From Streptomyces sp. MUM 178J (GTDB lineage Bacteria; Actinomycetota; Actinomycetes; Streptomycetales; Streptomycetaceae): a DNA stretch of 64,000 bases. How positions within the stretch are numbered: the stretch's first letter is position 1; each line of letters starts with the position of its first letter. The notes beneath the pieces are model-generated. The model was given only the letters and a program-made list of their open reading frames with translations. It searched no databases and was not told where the DNA came from. Location: contig NZ_JADWYQ010000005.1 of assembly GCF_022414575.1 (NCBI RefSeq), positions 124,001 through 188,000 on the forward strand, given 5' to 3'. Positions 56,524 through 64,000 of this stretch are shown here, piece after piece. Position numbers and translations under genes: made by a program.

Positions 56524-57426
56524 GTGCAGCGAAAGGCGTACGCACCCGGTCTGGCGACGGCGTCGCTGCTCGCGGCCCTCACGGTCCTCACGGCCGGCGG
56601 CTGCACCGCCGCCGACGGCGGCGACTCCGCGACCGACCCCAAGTCCGGGGACTCCAAGACCACCGCCGCCCCCGGCAGATACCGCACGCTCCCCGAACCC
56701 TGCGGTTCCGTCGGCCGCGACGCGCTCGAGGAGCTGCTCCCCGGCACGGCCTCTCTGCCCGAGGACACACGGCAGAAGGTCCTCCGCGGGGCGTCGGACG
56801 TCACCTACGACACCGACCGGCGCGTCGGCTGCCGCTGGAAGGCCGAGGCGGCGCACGCCTCGCACCAGCTCCGGGTGGACTTCGAGCGGGTCGTGTCGTA
56901 CGACGGCGCCGTCAGCGACGACGACCGCGCACAGCAGGTCTTCGCCAAGAAGCAGGACGCCGCGCTCCCGGACCCCGTCGCCCCGCGGCGTGACGAGGAC
57001 TCCACGGACGCCGCCGAGGACGCGGGCGCCGCCGAGGACGACGGCGGCGCGGACGCCGCGGCGGACGGCTCCCCCGCCGAGGCCGCGCCCCCGACCTCGT
57101 CTCCCTCGCCCTCCTCCTCGCCGTCCGCGGGCGCCTCGGGCTCCCCCTTCGCCACCCCCTCCGGCGGCGCAGGCAGCGTCGACGGCCTCCAACCGCGCAT
57201 CCTCGACGGCCTGGGGGACGCCGCGTTCATCGACGACGCCCTCGGCGGGGCCGGCGGAGCCGCCCACCGCCGCACCGTCAGCGTGGTGTTCCGCACATCG
57301 AACGTGATCGTGACCATCCAGTACATGGAGCAGTCCGCGCCGTCCGCGGCGGCTCCGAGCCGCGAGGAAATGCAGGACAGAGCGCAGAACCTGGCCCGCA
57401 GGCTCGTCGACCAGTTCGAGGAGTGA
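56524..57426 (+). CDS. DUF3558 lipoprotein
   Basis: A 300-residue exported lipoprotein: signal peptide with lipobox (LTVLTAGGC) starting at GTG 56524 with AAGGAG upstream. DUF3558-type region with paired Cys (LPEPCGSVGRD, RVGCRWKAEA), an Ala/Asp/Pro/Ser low-complexity linker, and a C-terminal domain (PRILDGLGDAAFIDDAL, VIVTIQYME). Function unknown; a second DUF3558 gene follows. Confidence 0.85.
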   Translation: MQRKAYAPGLATASLLAALTVLTAGGCTAADGGDSATDPKSGDSKTTAAPGRYRTLPEPCGSVGRDALEELLPGTASLPEDTRQKVLRGASDVTYDTDRRVGCRWKAEAAHASHQLRVDFERVVSYDGAVSDDDRAQQVFAKKQDAALPDPVAPRRDEDSTDAAEDAGAAEDDGGADAAADGSPAEAAPPTSSPSPSSSPSAGASGSPFATPSGGAGSVDGLQPRILDGLGDAAFIDDALGGAGGAAHRRTVSVVFRTSNVIVTIQYMEQSAPSAAAPSREEMQDRAQNLARRLVDQFEE

Positions 57427-57553
57427 GCCGGACGTGAGCGAGGAATGAGCCGACCGGACCGGCCCCGCCGCGGCCCCGGCCCGCGTACCGTGTCGATTCC
57501 GGCCCGCCCGCACCCCTGCACGAACTCCAGTACGACGATCGACTGAAGGAACC

Positions 57554-58384
57554 ATGCACCGTTCAGCTCCGCGACTCACCCGCATCATCGCCGCAGCCGC
57601 AGCCGTCCCGGCCATGCTCGTCGTCGTCGGCTGCTCTTCGGACTCCGACGGCGGCTCCGCCGACTCGGGCAAGGACAAGGGCGGGCAGCAGCAGTCGGCC
57701 GCCGCCTCGACCTCCCCCGAGGCGGCGAAGACGCCGGCCGTCGCCCCTGCGAAGTTCGCCGGACTGCCCGACCCCTGCAAGACGATATCCGAGAAGACGA
57801 TCAAGGAACTGGTGCCGGAGGCGAGTGCGGCCGGCAAGGCGGGCAAGTCGTCGGACACCTCCATCAGCGGCCACTGCGCCTGGAACTCCCTGGACGACAA
57901 GGGCGTCAAGGGCTCCGACTACCGCTGGCTGGACGTCTCCCTGCTGCGCTACGACTCCCAGCAGGCCCTTGGCGTCAGCGGGCAGCAGCGCGCGGAGGAG
58001 AACTACGCCAAGGAGATCGACAAGGCCAAGGCGACCGAGGGCGCGAAGAACGTGAAGACGTCCCCGGCCTCCGGCGTCGGCAACGCGGCCACGGTCGTCA
58101 ACTACACGCTCAACAAGACCGACGAGGACTTCACCTACGCCGTGGTCGTGGCCCGCACGGAGAACGCCGTGATCACCGTCAGCTACAACGGCGCGGGGTA
58201 CGGCGGCGCGAAGAGCCCCTCCGTCGAGGCCGTGACGAAGAGCGCCGTGAAGGCGGCCAAGGAAGCGGTGGCCGCGGTGGCCGACGCCAACAAGGGCGGC
58301 GGCGCGGCCGACGACAAGAACTCGCCCAAGCCTTCGGGCGAGCCTTCGGCGAAGCCCTCGGAGGACGCCGCCAACAAGCAGTGA
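57554..58384 (+). CDS. DUF3558 lipoprotein
   Basis: A 276-residue lipoprotein with lipobox MLVVVGC and the DUF3558 core: LPDPCKTISEKTIKELVP then SGHCAWNSLDDKG (paired Cys), and strands GNAATVVNYTLNKTDEDFTYAVVVART. The tail is Lys/Pro-rich. It probably arose by duplication of the upstream gene, although sequence has diverged. Confidence 0.87.
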   Translation: MHRSAPRLTRIIAAAAAVPAMLVVVGCSSDSDGGSADSGKDKGGQQQSAAASTSPEAAKTPAVAPAKFAGLPDPCKTISEKTIKELVPEASAAGKAGKSSDTSISGHCAWNSLDDKGVKGSDYRWLDVSLLRYDSQQALGVSGQQRAEENYAKEIDKAKATEGAKNVKTSPASGVGNAATVVNYTLNKTDEDFTYAVVVARTENAVITVSYNGAGYGGAKSPSVEAVTKSAVKAAKEAVAAVADANKGGGAADDKNSPKPSGEPSAKPSEDAANKQ

Positions 58385-58519
58385 CCCGGGGGCAGTCCGG
58401 CCGCAGCCCGGCGCCCGCCGAACCGGAGTTCCGGAGCCCGTCGCTCCCCGAAGGCACGGGCTCCGCCGCCGTGTGTCAGGCTTTGCCCGCTGGATTCGGT
58501 TGACGGGAGGGGATCGCGG

Positions 58520-59857
58520 GTGGCCGCGATGCAGCTGACACGCACACACCGCATACTCGTCGGCGTGGTGGTCACCGGTGCGGTGATCATCGCGGCGATC
58601 GGCTTCGCGGGTTCCTATGCGGCGGTGCGCGAGCTCGCCGAGCAGAAAGGTTTCGGGGACTTCTCCCTGGTCTTCCCGATCGGCATCGACGCGGGCATCT
58701 GCGTCCTGCTCGCCCTCGATCTGCTGCTGACCTGGATCCGCATCCCCTTCCCGCTGCTGCGCCAGACCGCCTGGCTGCTGACCGCCGCGACGATCGCCTT
58801 CAACGGCGCGGCCGCCTGGCCCGATCCGCTGGGCGTCGGCATGCACGCGGTGATCCCGGTCCTGTTCGTCGTCTCCGTGGAGGCGGCGCGCCACGCCGTG
58901 GGCCGGATCGCCGACATCACGGCCGACAAGCACATGGAGGGCGTACGCCTCACCCGCTGGCTGCTCTCACCCATCCCCACCTTCCGGCTGTGGCGGCGGA
59001 TGAAGCTGTGGGAGCTGCGCAGCTATGAGCAGGTCATCAAGCTGGAGCAGGACCGGATGATCTACCAGGCCCGCCTTCAGGCGCGCTACGGACGCGCCTG
59101 GCGGCGCAAGGCCCCGGTGGAGGCCCTGATGCCGCTGCGGCTGGCGAAGTACGGCGTGCCGCTGGCCGATACGGCCGCCGCCGGTCTGTCGGCGGCCGGG
59201 GTGGACCCGGTGCTGCTGCCGCCGAACCCCGTCGTCGAGACCGCCCGCACGGCCCGGACGGCGCCGGCGACGCAGCCTCACGCCGAGCTGACGAAGGCCC
59301 CGGAGCGCCGCGAAGAGCTGCCGGCAGTCGCGCCCGAGCACCCGCCCGAGCCCCAGGCCGGCCGGGAGCCGGAGCCGGCGCCCGCACCGGGGCCCGGGCC
59401 CGAGACGCCCGCCGTGCAGCAGCCCCAGCCCCGGCAGGCCCAGGAGCAGACGCAGGACAGCGGCCCCATCACCCATGACAGCCCCTGGTTCGCGGCCCAG
59501 CACCTGCCTCAGGAGGCGTACCAGGAGGCGTACGAGAGCGCCTACAACCCCACGTACATCGAGGGCCTGGAGCCCACCGCCGTACCCGTCCCCCAGGGCC
59601 CGGCCCCGCACCCCGAGGAGTCGCCCGTCCAGGGCCCCCTCCCCGAGGAGGACGGGCACTTCGCCGAGCAGGCGTATCCGGTGTTCCGTCAGTACGTGGA
59701 CCAGTACGGCGCGTTCCCCAGCAACGACCAGCTCGACATACTGCTGACGGACGTGCACGGCGTCACCCACCCGCGCAGCTCCAGCCTGCTGCGCAAGCTG
59801 CTCCCCGAATTCCGCAACCGCTACCAGGCGGACCTGGAGGCCGAGCACATCGCCTGA
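58520..59857 (+). CDS. DUF2637 membrane protein (SpdB-like)
   Basis: A 445-residue protein with four N-terminal helices (residues about 10-125, including GDFSLVFPIGIDAGICVLLALDLLLTW), then a cytosolic charged region and a Pro/Glu/Gln-rich linker (residues about 245-330). The C-terminal 70 residues (YPVFRQYVDQYGAFPSNDQL) resemble a small DNA-binding-like module of DUF2637 proteins, a group related to plasmid-spread proteins of actinomycetes. GTG at 58520 has GGGAGG; ATG 58529 is an alternative. No mobile element is next to it. Confidence 0.8.
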   Translation: MAAMQLTRTHRILVGVVVTGAVIIAAIGFAGSYAAVRELAEQKGFGDFSLVFPIGIDAGICVLLALDLLLTWIRIPFPLLRQTAWLLTAATIAFNGAAAWPDPLGVGMHAVIPVLFVVSVEAARHAVGRIADITADKHMEGVRLTRWLLSPIPTFRLWRRMKLWELRSYEQVIKLEQDRMIYQARLQARYGRAWRRKAPVEALMPLRLAKYGVPLADTAAAGLSAAGVDPVLLPPNPVVETARTARTAPATQPHAELTKAPERREELPAVAPEHPPEPQAGREPEPAPAPGPGPETPAVQQPQPRQAQEQTQDSGPITHDSPWFAAQHLPQEAYQEAYESAYNPTYIEGLEPTAVPVPQGPAPHPEESPVQGPLPEEDGHFAEQAYPVFRQYVDQYGAFPSNDQLDILLTDVHGVTHPRSSSLLRKLLPEFRNRYQADLEAEHIA

Positions 59858-60075
59858 CCGCCGGCGGGGCCGCCGGCGCGCGTCTTTCCGTAACCGGGGC
59901 TCCGCCCCGGACCCCGTTCACGGGGGTCCCCCCGAACCCCCGTGCCTCAATCGCCGGCGACGCTGGATCCATCCAGCCCGTCCGGCAATCGAGGCCGCGG
60001 CCGAAGGCCGTGCCAGGCGCGGGGCGCCGGCCCCGCGCCCCCGGAGGGTCCGGGGGCGAAGCCCCCGAACACCGC
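59858..60075. repeat. repeat-rich convergent intergenic region
   Basis: CCGGGGC-TCC-GCCCCGG (59894-59910), then GGGGGTCCCCCCGAACCCCCGTG and a long imperfect inverted repeat around CTCAATCGCCGGCGACGCTGGA/TCCGGCAATCGAG, then GTCCGGGGGCGAAGCCCCCG. It shares CCGAACCCCCG-GCCTC with 32511-32530. No gene is seen. Confidence 0.65.
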
Positions 60076-61818
60076 CTACACGGCCAGGAGCTTGCGCACC
60101 CGGTCCGCACCCACCGCGAGCAGCAGCGTCGGCAGCCGCGGCCCGGTGTCACGGCTCACGAGCAGCCGGTACAGCAGCGCGAAGAAGGACCGCTGGGCGA
60201 CCTTCAGCTCGGGCGTGGGCTTGGCGTCCGGATCCAGGCCCGCCATCACCTTCGGCACGCCGTAGACGAGCGTGGTGAGCCCGTCCAGGGACCAGTGCGT
60301 GTCCAGTCCGTCCAGCAGCAGCCGCAGCGACTCGCGCGCCTCGTCGTCCAGCGAGGCGAGCAGCTCGGCGTCCGGCTCGGTGCGGACGATGGTGCGCGCC
60401 TCCGCCGAGACCTGGGTGGTGATCCAGTTCTCGGCGCAGTCGAGCCGCGGCCGGGCCTCGTCCAGCGAGGTCAGCGGATTGGCCGGGTCGAGGTCGCTGA
60501 GGATACGCAGCGTCTGCTCGTCATGTCCCGCGGTGATGTCCACGACGGACGCCAGCGTCCGGTACGGCAGCGGGCGCGGCGTCTTCGGCAGCTCGCCGGC
60601 GGCCGTGCGCACGGCGCGCGAGTGGGCGGCCGCGTCCGCGGGCAGCACCGAGCCTCCGGCCTGGGAGGCGCCCCCAGCGACCTTGGCCTCCAGCTTGTCC
60701 CACTCGTCGTAGAGCCGCTGGATCTCCTGATCGAAGGCGATCTTGAAGGACTGGTTGGGCTTGCGGCGCGCGTACAGCCAACGCAGCAGCGGCGCCTCCA
60801 TGATCTTCAGCGCGTCGGCGGGGGTGGGCACGCCGCCCCGCGAGGAGGACATCTTCGCCATGCCGGAGATGCCGACGAACGCGTACATCGGCCCGATGGG
60901 CTGCACTCCGTCGAAGACCTCGCGCACGATCTGCCCGCCGACCACGAACGACGATCCCGGCGACGAGTGGTCCACCCCGCTGGGCTCGAAGATCACGCCT
61001 TCGTACGCCCAGCGCATCGGCCAGTCGACCTTCCAGACGAGCTTGCCGCGGTTGAACTCGCTCAGCCGCACGGTCTCGCCGAAGCCGCACGCCGTGCAGA
61101 CGTATGTCAGCTCGGTCGTGTCGTCGTTGTACGAGGAGACGGTCGTCAGGTCCTTCTCGCACTGGCCGCAGTACGGCTTGTACGGGAAGTACCCGGCGGA
61201 GCCGCCGCTGCCGTCGTCCTCGCCGGCCGCGCCCGAGCCCTCGGCCGCCTCCAGCTCCGCCTCGTCGGCCGGCTTCTGCGACTTCTTCGCGGGCGCCTTC
61301 TTGGTGCGGTACTGGGCGAGGATGCCGTCGATCTGCGCCCGGCGCCTCATCGCGTGCAGGATCTGCTCGCGGTAGGCGCCCGTGGTGTACTGCCGGGTCT
61401 GGCTGATCGGGTCGTACTCCACGCCCAGCGCGGCCAGGGACTCGACCATGGCGGCCTTGAAGTGCTCGGCCCAGTTCGGGTGCGGGGAGCCGGCCGGGGC
61501 GGGCACGGAGGTCAGCGGCTTGCCGATGTGCTCCGCCCAGGAGTCGTCGACGCCCTCGACGCCCGCCGGAACCTTGCGGTACCGGTCGTAGTCGTCCCAG
61601 GAGATCAGGTGCCGGACCTCGTAGCCGCGCCGCCGGACCTCGTCGGCGACCAGGTGCGGGGTCATCACCTCGCGCAGATTGCCCAGGTGGATCGGTCCGG
61701 ACGGCGACAGGCCCGAGGCGACCACGACCGGTTTCCCGGGCGCGCGTCGCTCCGACTCTGCGATCACGTCGTCCGCGAAACGGGAGACCCAGTCGGTCTC
61801 GGTGCTGCTCTGAGCCAC
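60076..61818 (-). CDS. lysS: lysine--tRNA ligase, class I
   Basis: Archaeal-type class I lysyl-tRNA synthetase (580 residues). The HIGH-like motif is SGLSPSGPIHLGNLRE and the KMSKS motif is MAKMSSSRG. Zinc-ribbon cysteines (YCGQCEKDL, YVCTACGFG) lie near residue 260. GTG at 61818 is preceded by GAGGA. Class I in place of class II LysRS is known in Streptomyces. Convergent with DUF2637 and divergent from argS. Confidence 0.95.
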   Translation of the reverse strand: MAQSSTETDWVSRFADDVIAESERRAPGKPVVVASGLSPSGPIHLGNLREVMTPHLVADEVRRRGYEVRHLISWDDYDRYRKVPAGVEGVDDSWAEHIGKPLTSVPAPAGSPHPNWAEHFKAAMVESLAALGVEYDPISQTRQYTTGAYREQILHAMRRRAQIDGILAQYRTKKAPAKKSQKPADEAELEAAEGSGAAGEDDGSGGSAGYFPYKPYCGQCEKDLTTVSSYNDDTTELTYVCTACGFGETVRLSEFNRGKLVWKVDWPMRWAYEGVIFEPSGVDHSSPGSSFVVGGQIVREVFDGVQPIGPMYAFVGISGMAKMSSSRGGVPTPADALKIMEAPLLRWLYARRKPNQSFKIAFDQEIQRLYDEWDKLEAKVAGGASQAGGSVLPADAAAHSRAVRTAAGELPKTPRPLPYRTLASVVDITAGHDEQTLRILSDLDPANPLTSLDEARPRLDCAENWITTQVSAEARTIVRTEPDAELLASLDDEARESLRLLLDGLDTHWSLDGLTTLVYGVPKVMAGLDPDAKPTPELKVAQRSFFALLYRLLVSRDTGPRLPTLLLAVGADRVRKLLAV

Positions 61819-61978
61819 GATCGGCACGTCCTCAAATGCTTGATCTTGTTCTGTGGATGCTGGCGTTAGCCATTCTCCCAGACGGGGACGGGAAAACTCT
61901 GTCCCAGGTTGCTCACGGCCCATGGGACACTTGACAGCCGACACGGACACACGACACCCACAACAGGAACGGAAGCTC

Positions 61979-63739
61979 ATGGCCTCGGTCCCTTCCCTCG
62001 CTTCGACCGTGCAGCAGCGCCTCGCGGACGCCCTCTCGGCAGCTCTGCCGGAGGCCGGTTCCGCGGACCCCCTGCTGCGACGAAGCGACCGGGCAGACTT
62101 CCAGGCCAACGGCATCCTGGCGCTCGCCAAGCAGCTCAAGGGCAACCCTCGCGAGCTGGCGGCCAAGGTCGTCGGCGCGCTCGACTCCGGCGCCGTCCTG
62201 AAGGACGTCGAGGTCTCAGGACCCGGCTTCCTCAACATCACCGTCTCCGACCAGGCGATCGTCGAGACCCTGGCCGCGCGCGCCGCGGACAGCCGGCTCG
62301 GCGTTCCGTACGCGGACGAGCCGGGCACCACGGTCATCGACTACGCCCAGCCGAACGTGGCGAAGGAGATGCACGTCGGGCACCTCCGCTCGGCCGTGAT
62401 CGGCGCGGCGATGGTCGAGATCCTGGAGTTCACCGGCGAGAAGGTGGTCCGGCGCCACCACATCGGCGACTGGGGCACCCAGTTCGGCATGCTCATCCAG
62501 TATCTGGTCGAGCACCCGCACGAGCTGGACCACAAGGACGACTCCGCCGTCTCCGGCGAGGAGGCCATGTCCAACCTCGACCGGCTCTACAAGGCCTCGC
62601 GGGCGCTGTTCGACTCCGACGAGGAGTTCAAGGCCCGCTCCCGGGACCGGGTGGTCGCCCTCCAGTCGGGCGACCCGGAGACCCGGGCGATGTGGCAGCG
62701 GTTCGTCGACGAGTCGAAGATCTACTTCTACTCGGTCTTCGACAAGCTCGACATGCAGATCGACGACCCGGACATCGTCGGCGAGTCCGGGTACAACGAC
62801 ATGCTCGCCGAGACCTGCCGCCTGCTGGAGGAGTCGGGCGTCGCGGTCCGCTCCGAGGGCGCGCTCTGCGTCTTCTTCGACGACGTCAAGGGCCCGGACG
62901 GGCAGCCCGTCCCGCTGATCGTGCAGAAGTCGAACGGCGGCTTCGGCTACGCCGCCACCGACCTGTCCGCGATCCGCGACCGGGTGCGGAACCTGGGCGC
63001 GTCGACACTCCTGTACGTGGTGGACGCCCGGCAGTCCCTCCACTTCAAGATGGTCTTCGAGACGGCCCGCCGCGCCGGCTGGCTGAACGGCGACGTCAAG
63101 GCCGTCCAGCTCGCCTTCGGCACGGTCCTCGGCAAGGACGGCAAGCCGTTCAAGACCCGTGAGGGCGAGACGGTCCGGCTGGTCGACCTGCTCGACGAGG
63201 CGGTCGAGCGGGCCTCCGCGGTCGTCCGCGAGAAGGCCCAGGACCTCACGGAGGAGGAGATCGCCGAGCGGGGCGCACAGGTCGGCATCGGCGCGGTGAA
63301 GTACGCGGACCTGTCCACGTCCGCCGCCCGGGACTACAAGTTCGACCTGGACCAGATGGTCTCGCTCAACGGCGACACGTCCGTGTACCTCCAGTACGCG
63401 TACGCCCGCATCCAGTCCATCCTCCGCAAGTCCGGCGACGCCAAGCCGGCGGCCCGCCCGGAGCTGGCGCTGGCCCCGGCCGAGCGTGCCCTCGGCCTGC
63501 ACATCGACCAGTTCGGCGAGACGGTCGCGGAGGTCGCGGCCGGATACGAGCCGCACAAGCTGGCCGCGTACCTCTACCAGCTGGCGTCCCTCTACACGAC
63601 CTTCTACTCGGAGTGCCCGGTCCTGAAGGCGGACACCCCGGCCCAGGTCGAGAACCGCCTCTTCCTCTGCGACATCACGGCCCGCACGCTCCACCAGGGC
63701 ATGGCCCTGCTGGGCATCCGCACGCCCGAGCGGCTCTGA
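61979..63739 (+). CDS. argS: arginine--tRNA ligase
   Basis: Class Ia synthetase, 586 residues. The N-terminal ArgRS add-on domain is followed by the HIGH motif region ([23 protein letters not shown]) and a [17 protein letters not shown] segment at the KMSKS position; the anticodon-binding DALR domain is at the C-terminus. ATG at 61979 fits the family start. The gap to lysS is 160 bases and holds both promoters. Confidence 0.96.
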   Translation: MASVPSLASTVQQRLADALSAALPEAGSADPLLRRSDRADFQANGILALAKQLKGNPRELAAKVVGALDSGAVLKDVEVSGPGFLNITVSDQAIVETLAARAADSRLGVPYADEPGTTVIDYAQPNVAKEMHVGHLRSAVIGAAMVEILEFTGEKVVRRHHIGDWGTQFGMLIQYLVEHPHELDHKDDSAVSGEEAMSNLDRLYKASRALFDSDEEFKARSRDRVVALQSGDPETRAMWQRFVDESKIYFYSVFDKLDMQIDDPDIVGESGYNDMLAETCRLLEESGVAVRSEGALCVFFDDVKGPDGQPVPLIVQKSNGGFGYAATDLSAIRDRVRNLGASTLLYVVDARQSLHFKMVFETARRAGWLNGDVKAVQLAFGTVLGKDGKPFKTREGETVRLVDLLDEAVERASAVVREKAQDLTEEEIAERGAQVGIGAVKYADLSTSAARDYKFDLDQMVSLNGDTSVYLQYAYARIQSILRKSGDAKPAARPELALAPAERALGLHIDQFGETVAEVAAGYEPHKLAAYLYQLASLYTTFYSECPVLKADTPAQVENRLFLCDITARTLHQGMALLGIRTPERL

Positions 63740-63753
63740 CCGCACGAACGGCA

Positions 63754-63789
63754 GACGGTGAAGGTCTCTCCGGCGGGGCCTTCACCGTC
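63754..63789 (+). terminator. argS terminator
   Basis: GACGGTGAAGG and CCTTCACCGTC pair perfectly across 14 bases, 15 bases after the argS stop. Confidence 0.75.
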
Positions 63790-63794
63790 ACATC

Positions 63795-64000
63795 TCAGGC
63801 TGCGGCGTGCGCGTCGAACCGGATCGCGGTCGCCGACATCCCTGGCTCAAACGGCCCCCCAGGACTGATGCGCACGTCCGCGTCCAGCGCCAAGGCGATC
63901 TTCTTCAGCAGGTCGAGCGTCGGGGTCTCGCCGCCCAACTCGATCCGCTCGACTTCATCCTCATCCAGGCCGAGGCGGTCGCCGAGATCGGCACGGCTCA
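63795..64000 (-). CDS. XRE-type helix-turn-helix protein (partial)
   Basis: The last 68 codons of a minus-strand gene cut by the window edge. The visible part reads ADLGDRLGLDEDEVERIELG then TPTLDLLKKIALALDADVRI, a complete-looking end of a lambda-repressor-type HTH as in HigA antitoxins, followed by a short tail. The N-terminus lies outside the window, so an antitoxin role cannot be judged. Confidence 0.7.
   Translation of the reverse strand, partial: SRADLGDRLGLDEDEVERIELGGETPTLDLLKKIALALDADVRISPGGPFEPGMSATAIRFDAHAAA

Noticed and set aside
58520..59857. Evidence for an integrated plasmid or ICE from the DUF2637 gene
   Set aside because: No integrase, Tra/Spd partner genes, att-like repeats or tRNA target are visible; DUF2637 proteins also occur as chromosomal core genes.
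63795..64000. Toxin-antitoxin system at the right edge
   Set aside because: Only part of an HTH protein is seen and no toxin gene is in the window, so the call is not supportable.

Overview
The window is a very GC-rich stretch with dense, overlapping operons, many GTG starts and little intergenic DNA. Protein families point to Streptomyces or a close relative: a 14-gene Nuo operon with long actinobacterial tails, a futalosine-type menaquinone pathway, DUF3558 lipoproteins and archaeal-type class I LysRS. From memory, the order resembles the core chromosome arm of S. coelicolor around its nuo and mqn genes; this was not tested by alignment. I see no rRNA, tRNA, CRISPR array or intact insertion sequence.

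Left part (1-31800, mostly minus strand). The respiratory complex I operon nuoA to nuoM (nuoM cut by the window edge) starts at 13157 and runs left. Upstream of nuoA lie a Rex/Crp-like inverted repeat and two matches to the actinomycete Crp motif. A divergent NlpC/P60 cell-wall hydrolase follows. Next come lipoquinone genes (geranylgeranyl reductase-like enzyme, menG methyltransferase, degenerate amidohydrolase, mqnC), a membrane Ser/Thr kinase, a broken esterase, mqnA, a cold-shock gene with a terminator-like hairpin in its leader, a TetR regulator, a dicarboxylate or amino-acid symporter, a three-gene roadblock cluster, mqnE, an Lrp regulator, a tiny ORF carrying an in-frame TAG, and a UbiX-like gene.

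Middle part (31800-51100). UbiA-type (MqnP-like) and UbiD-like genes complete a nearly full late menaquinone pathway. The cytochrome c maturation operon (resA, ccdA, resB, ccsB) lies downstream of hemL, a histidine phosphatase and a polysaccharide deacetylase. The window therefore gathers NADH oxidation (Nuo), the quinone it reduces (Mqn/MenG), haem supply (HemL) and cytochrome c assembly. Small accessory genes follow: AraC, GNAT, Mut7-C RNase-like, YnfA and SDR.

Right part (51100-64000). A roughly 5 kb scarred island holds truncated kinase, regulator and GNAT genes, a NUDIX gene, an unusual two-repeat small protein, and a duplicated rtcB RNA-ligase locus. One rtcB copy is full length, one has an in-frame 690-bp internal deletion, and a third 165-bp fragment remains. 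Beyond it are two DUF3558 lipoproteins, a DUF2637 membrane protein, and the convergent-to-core genes lysS (class I) and argS, ending in a partial HTH gene.
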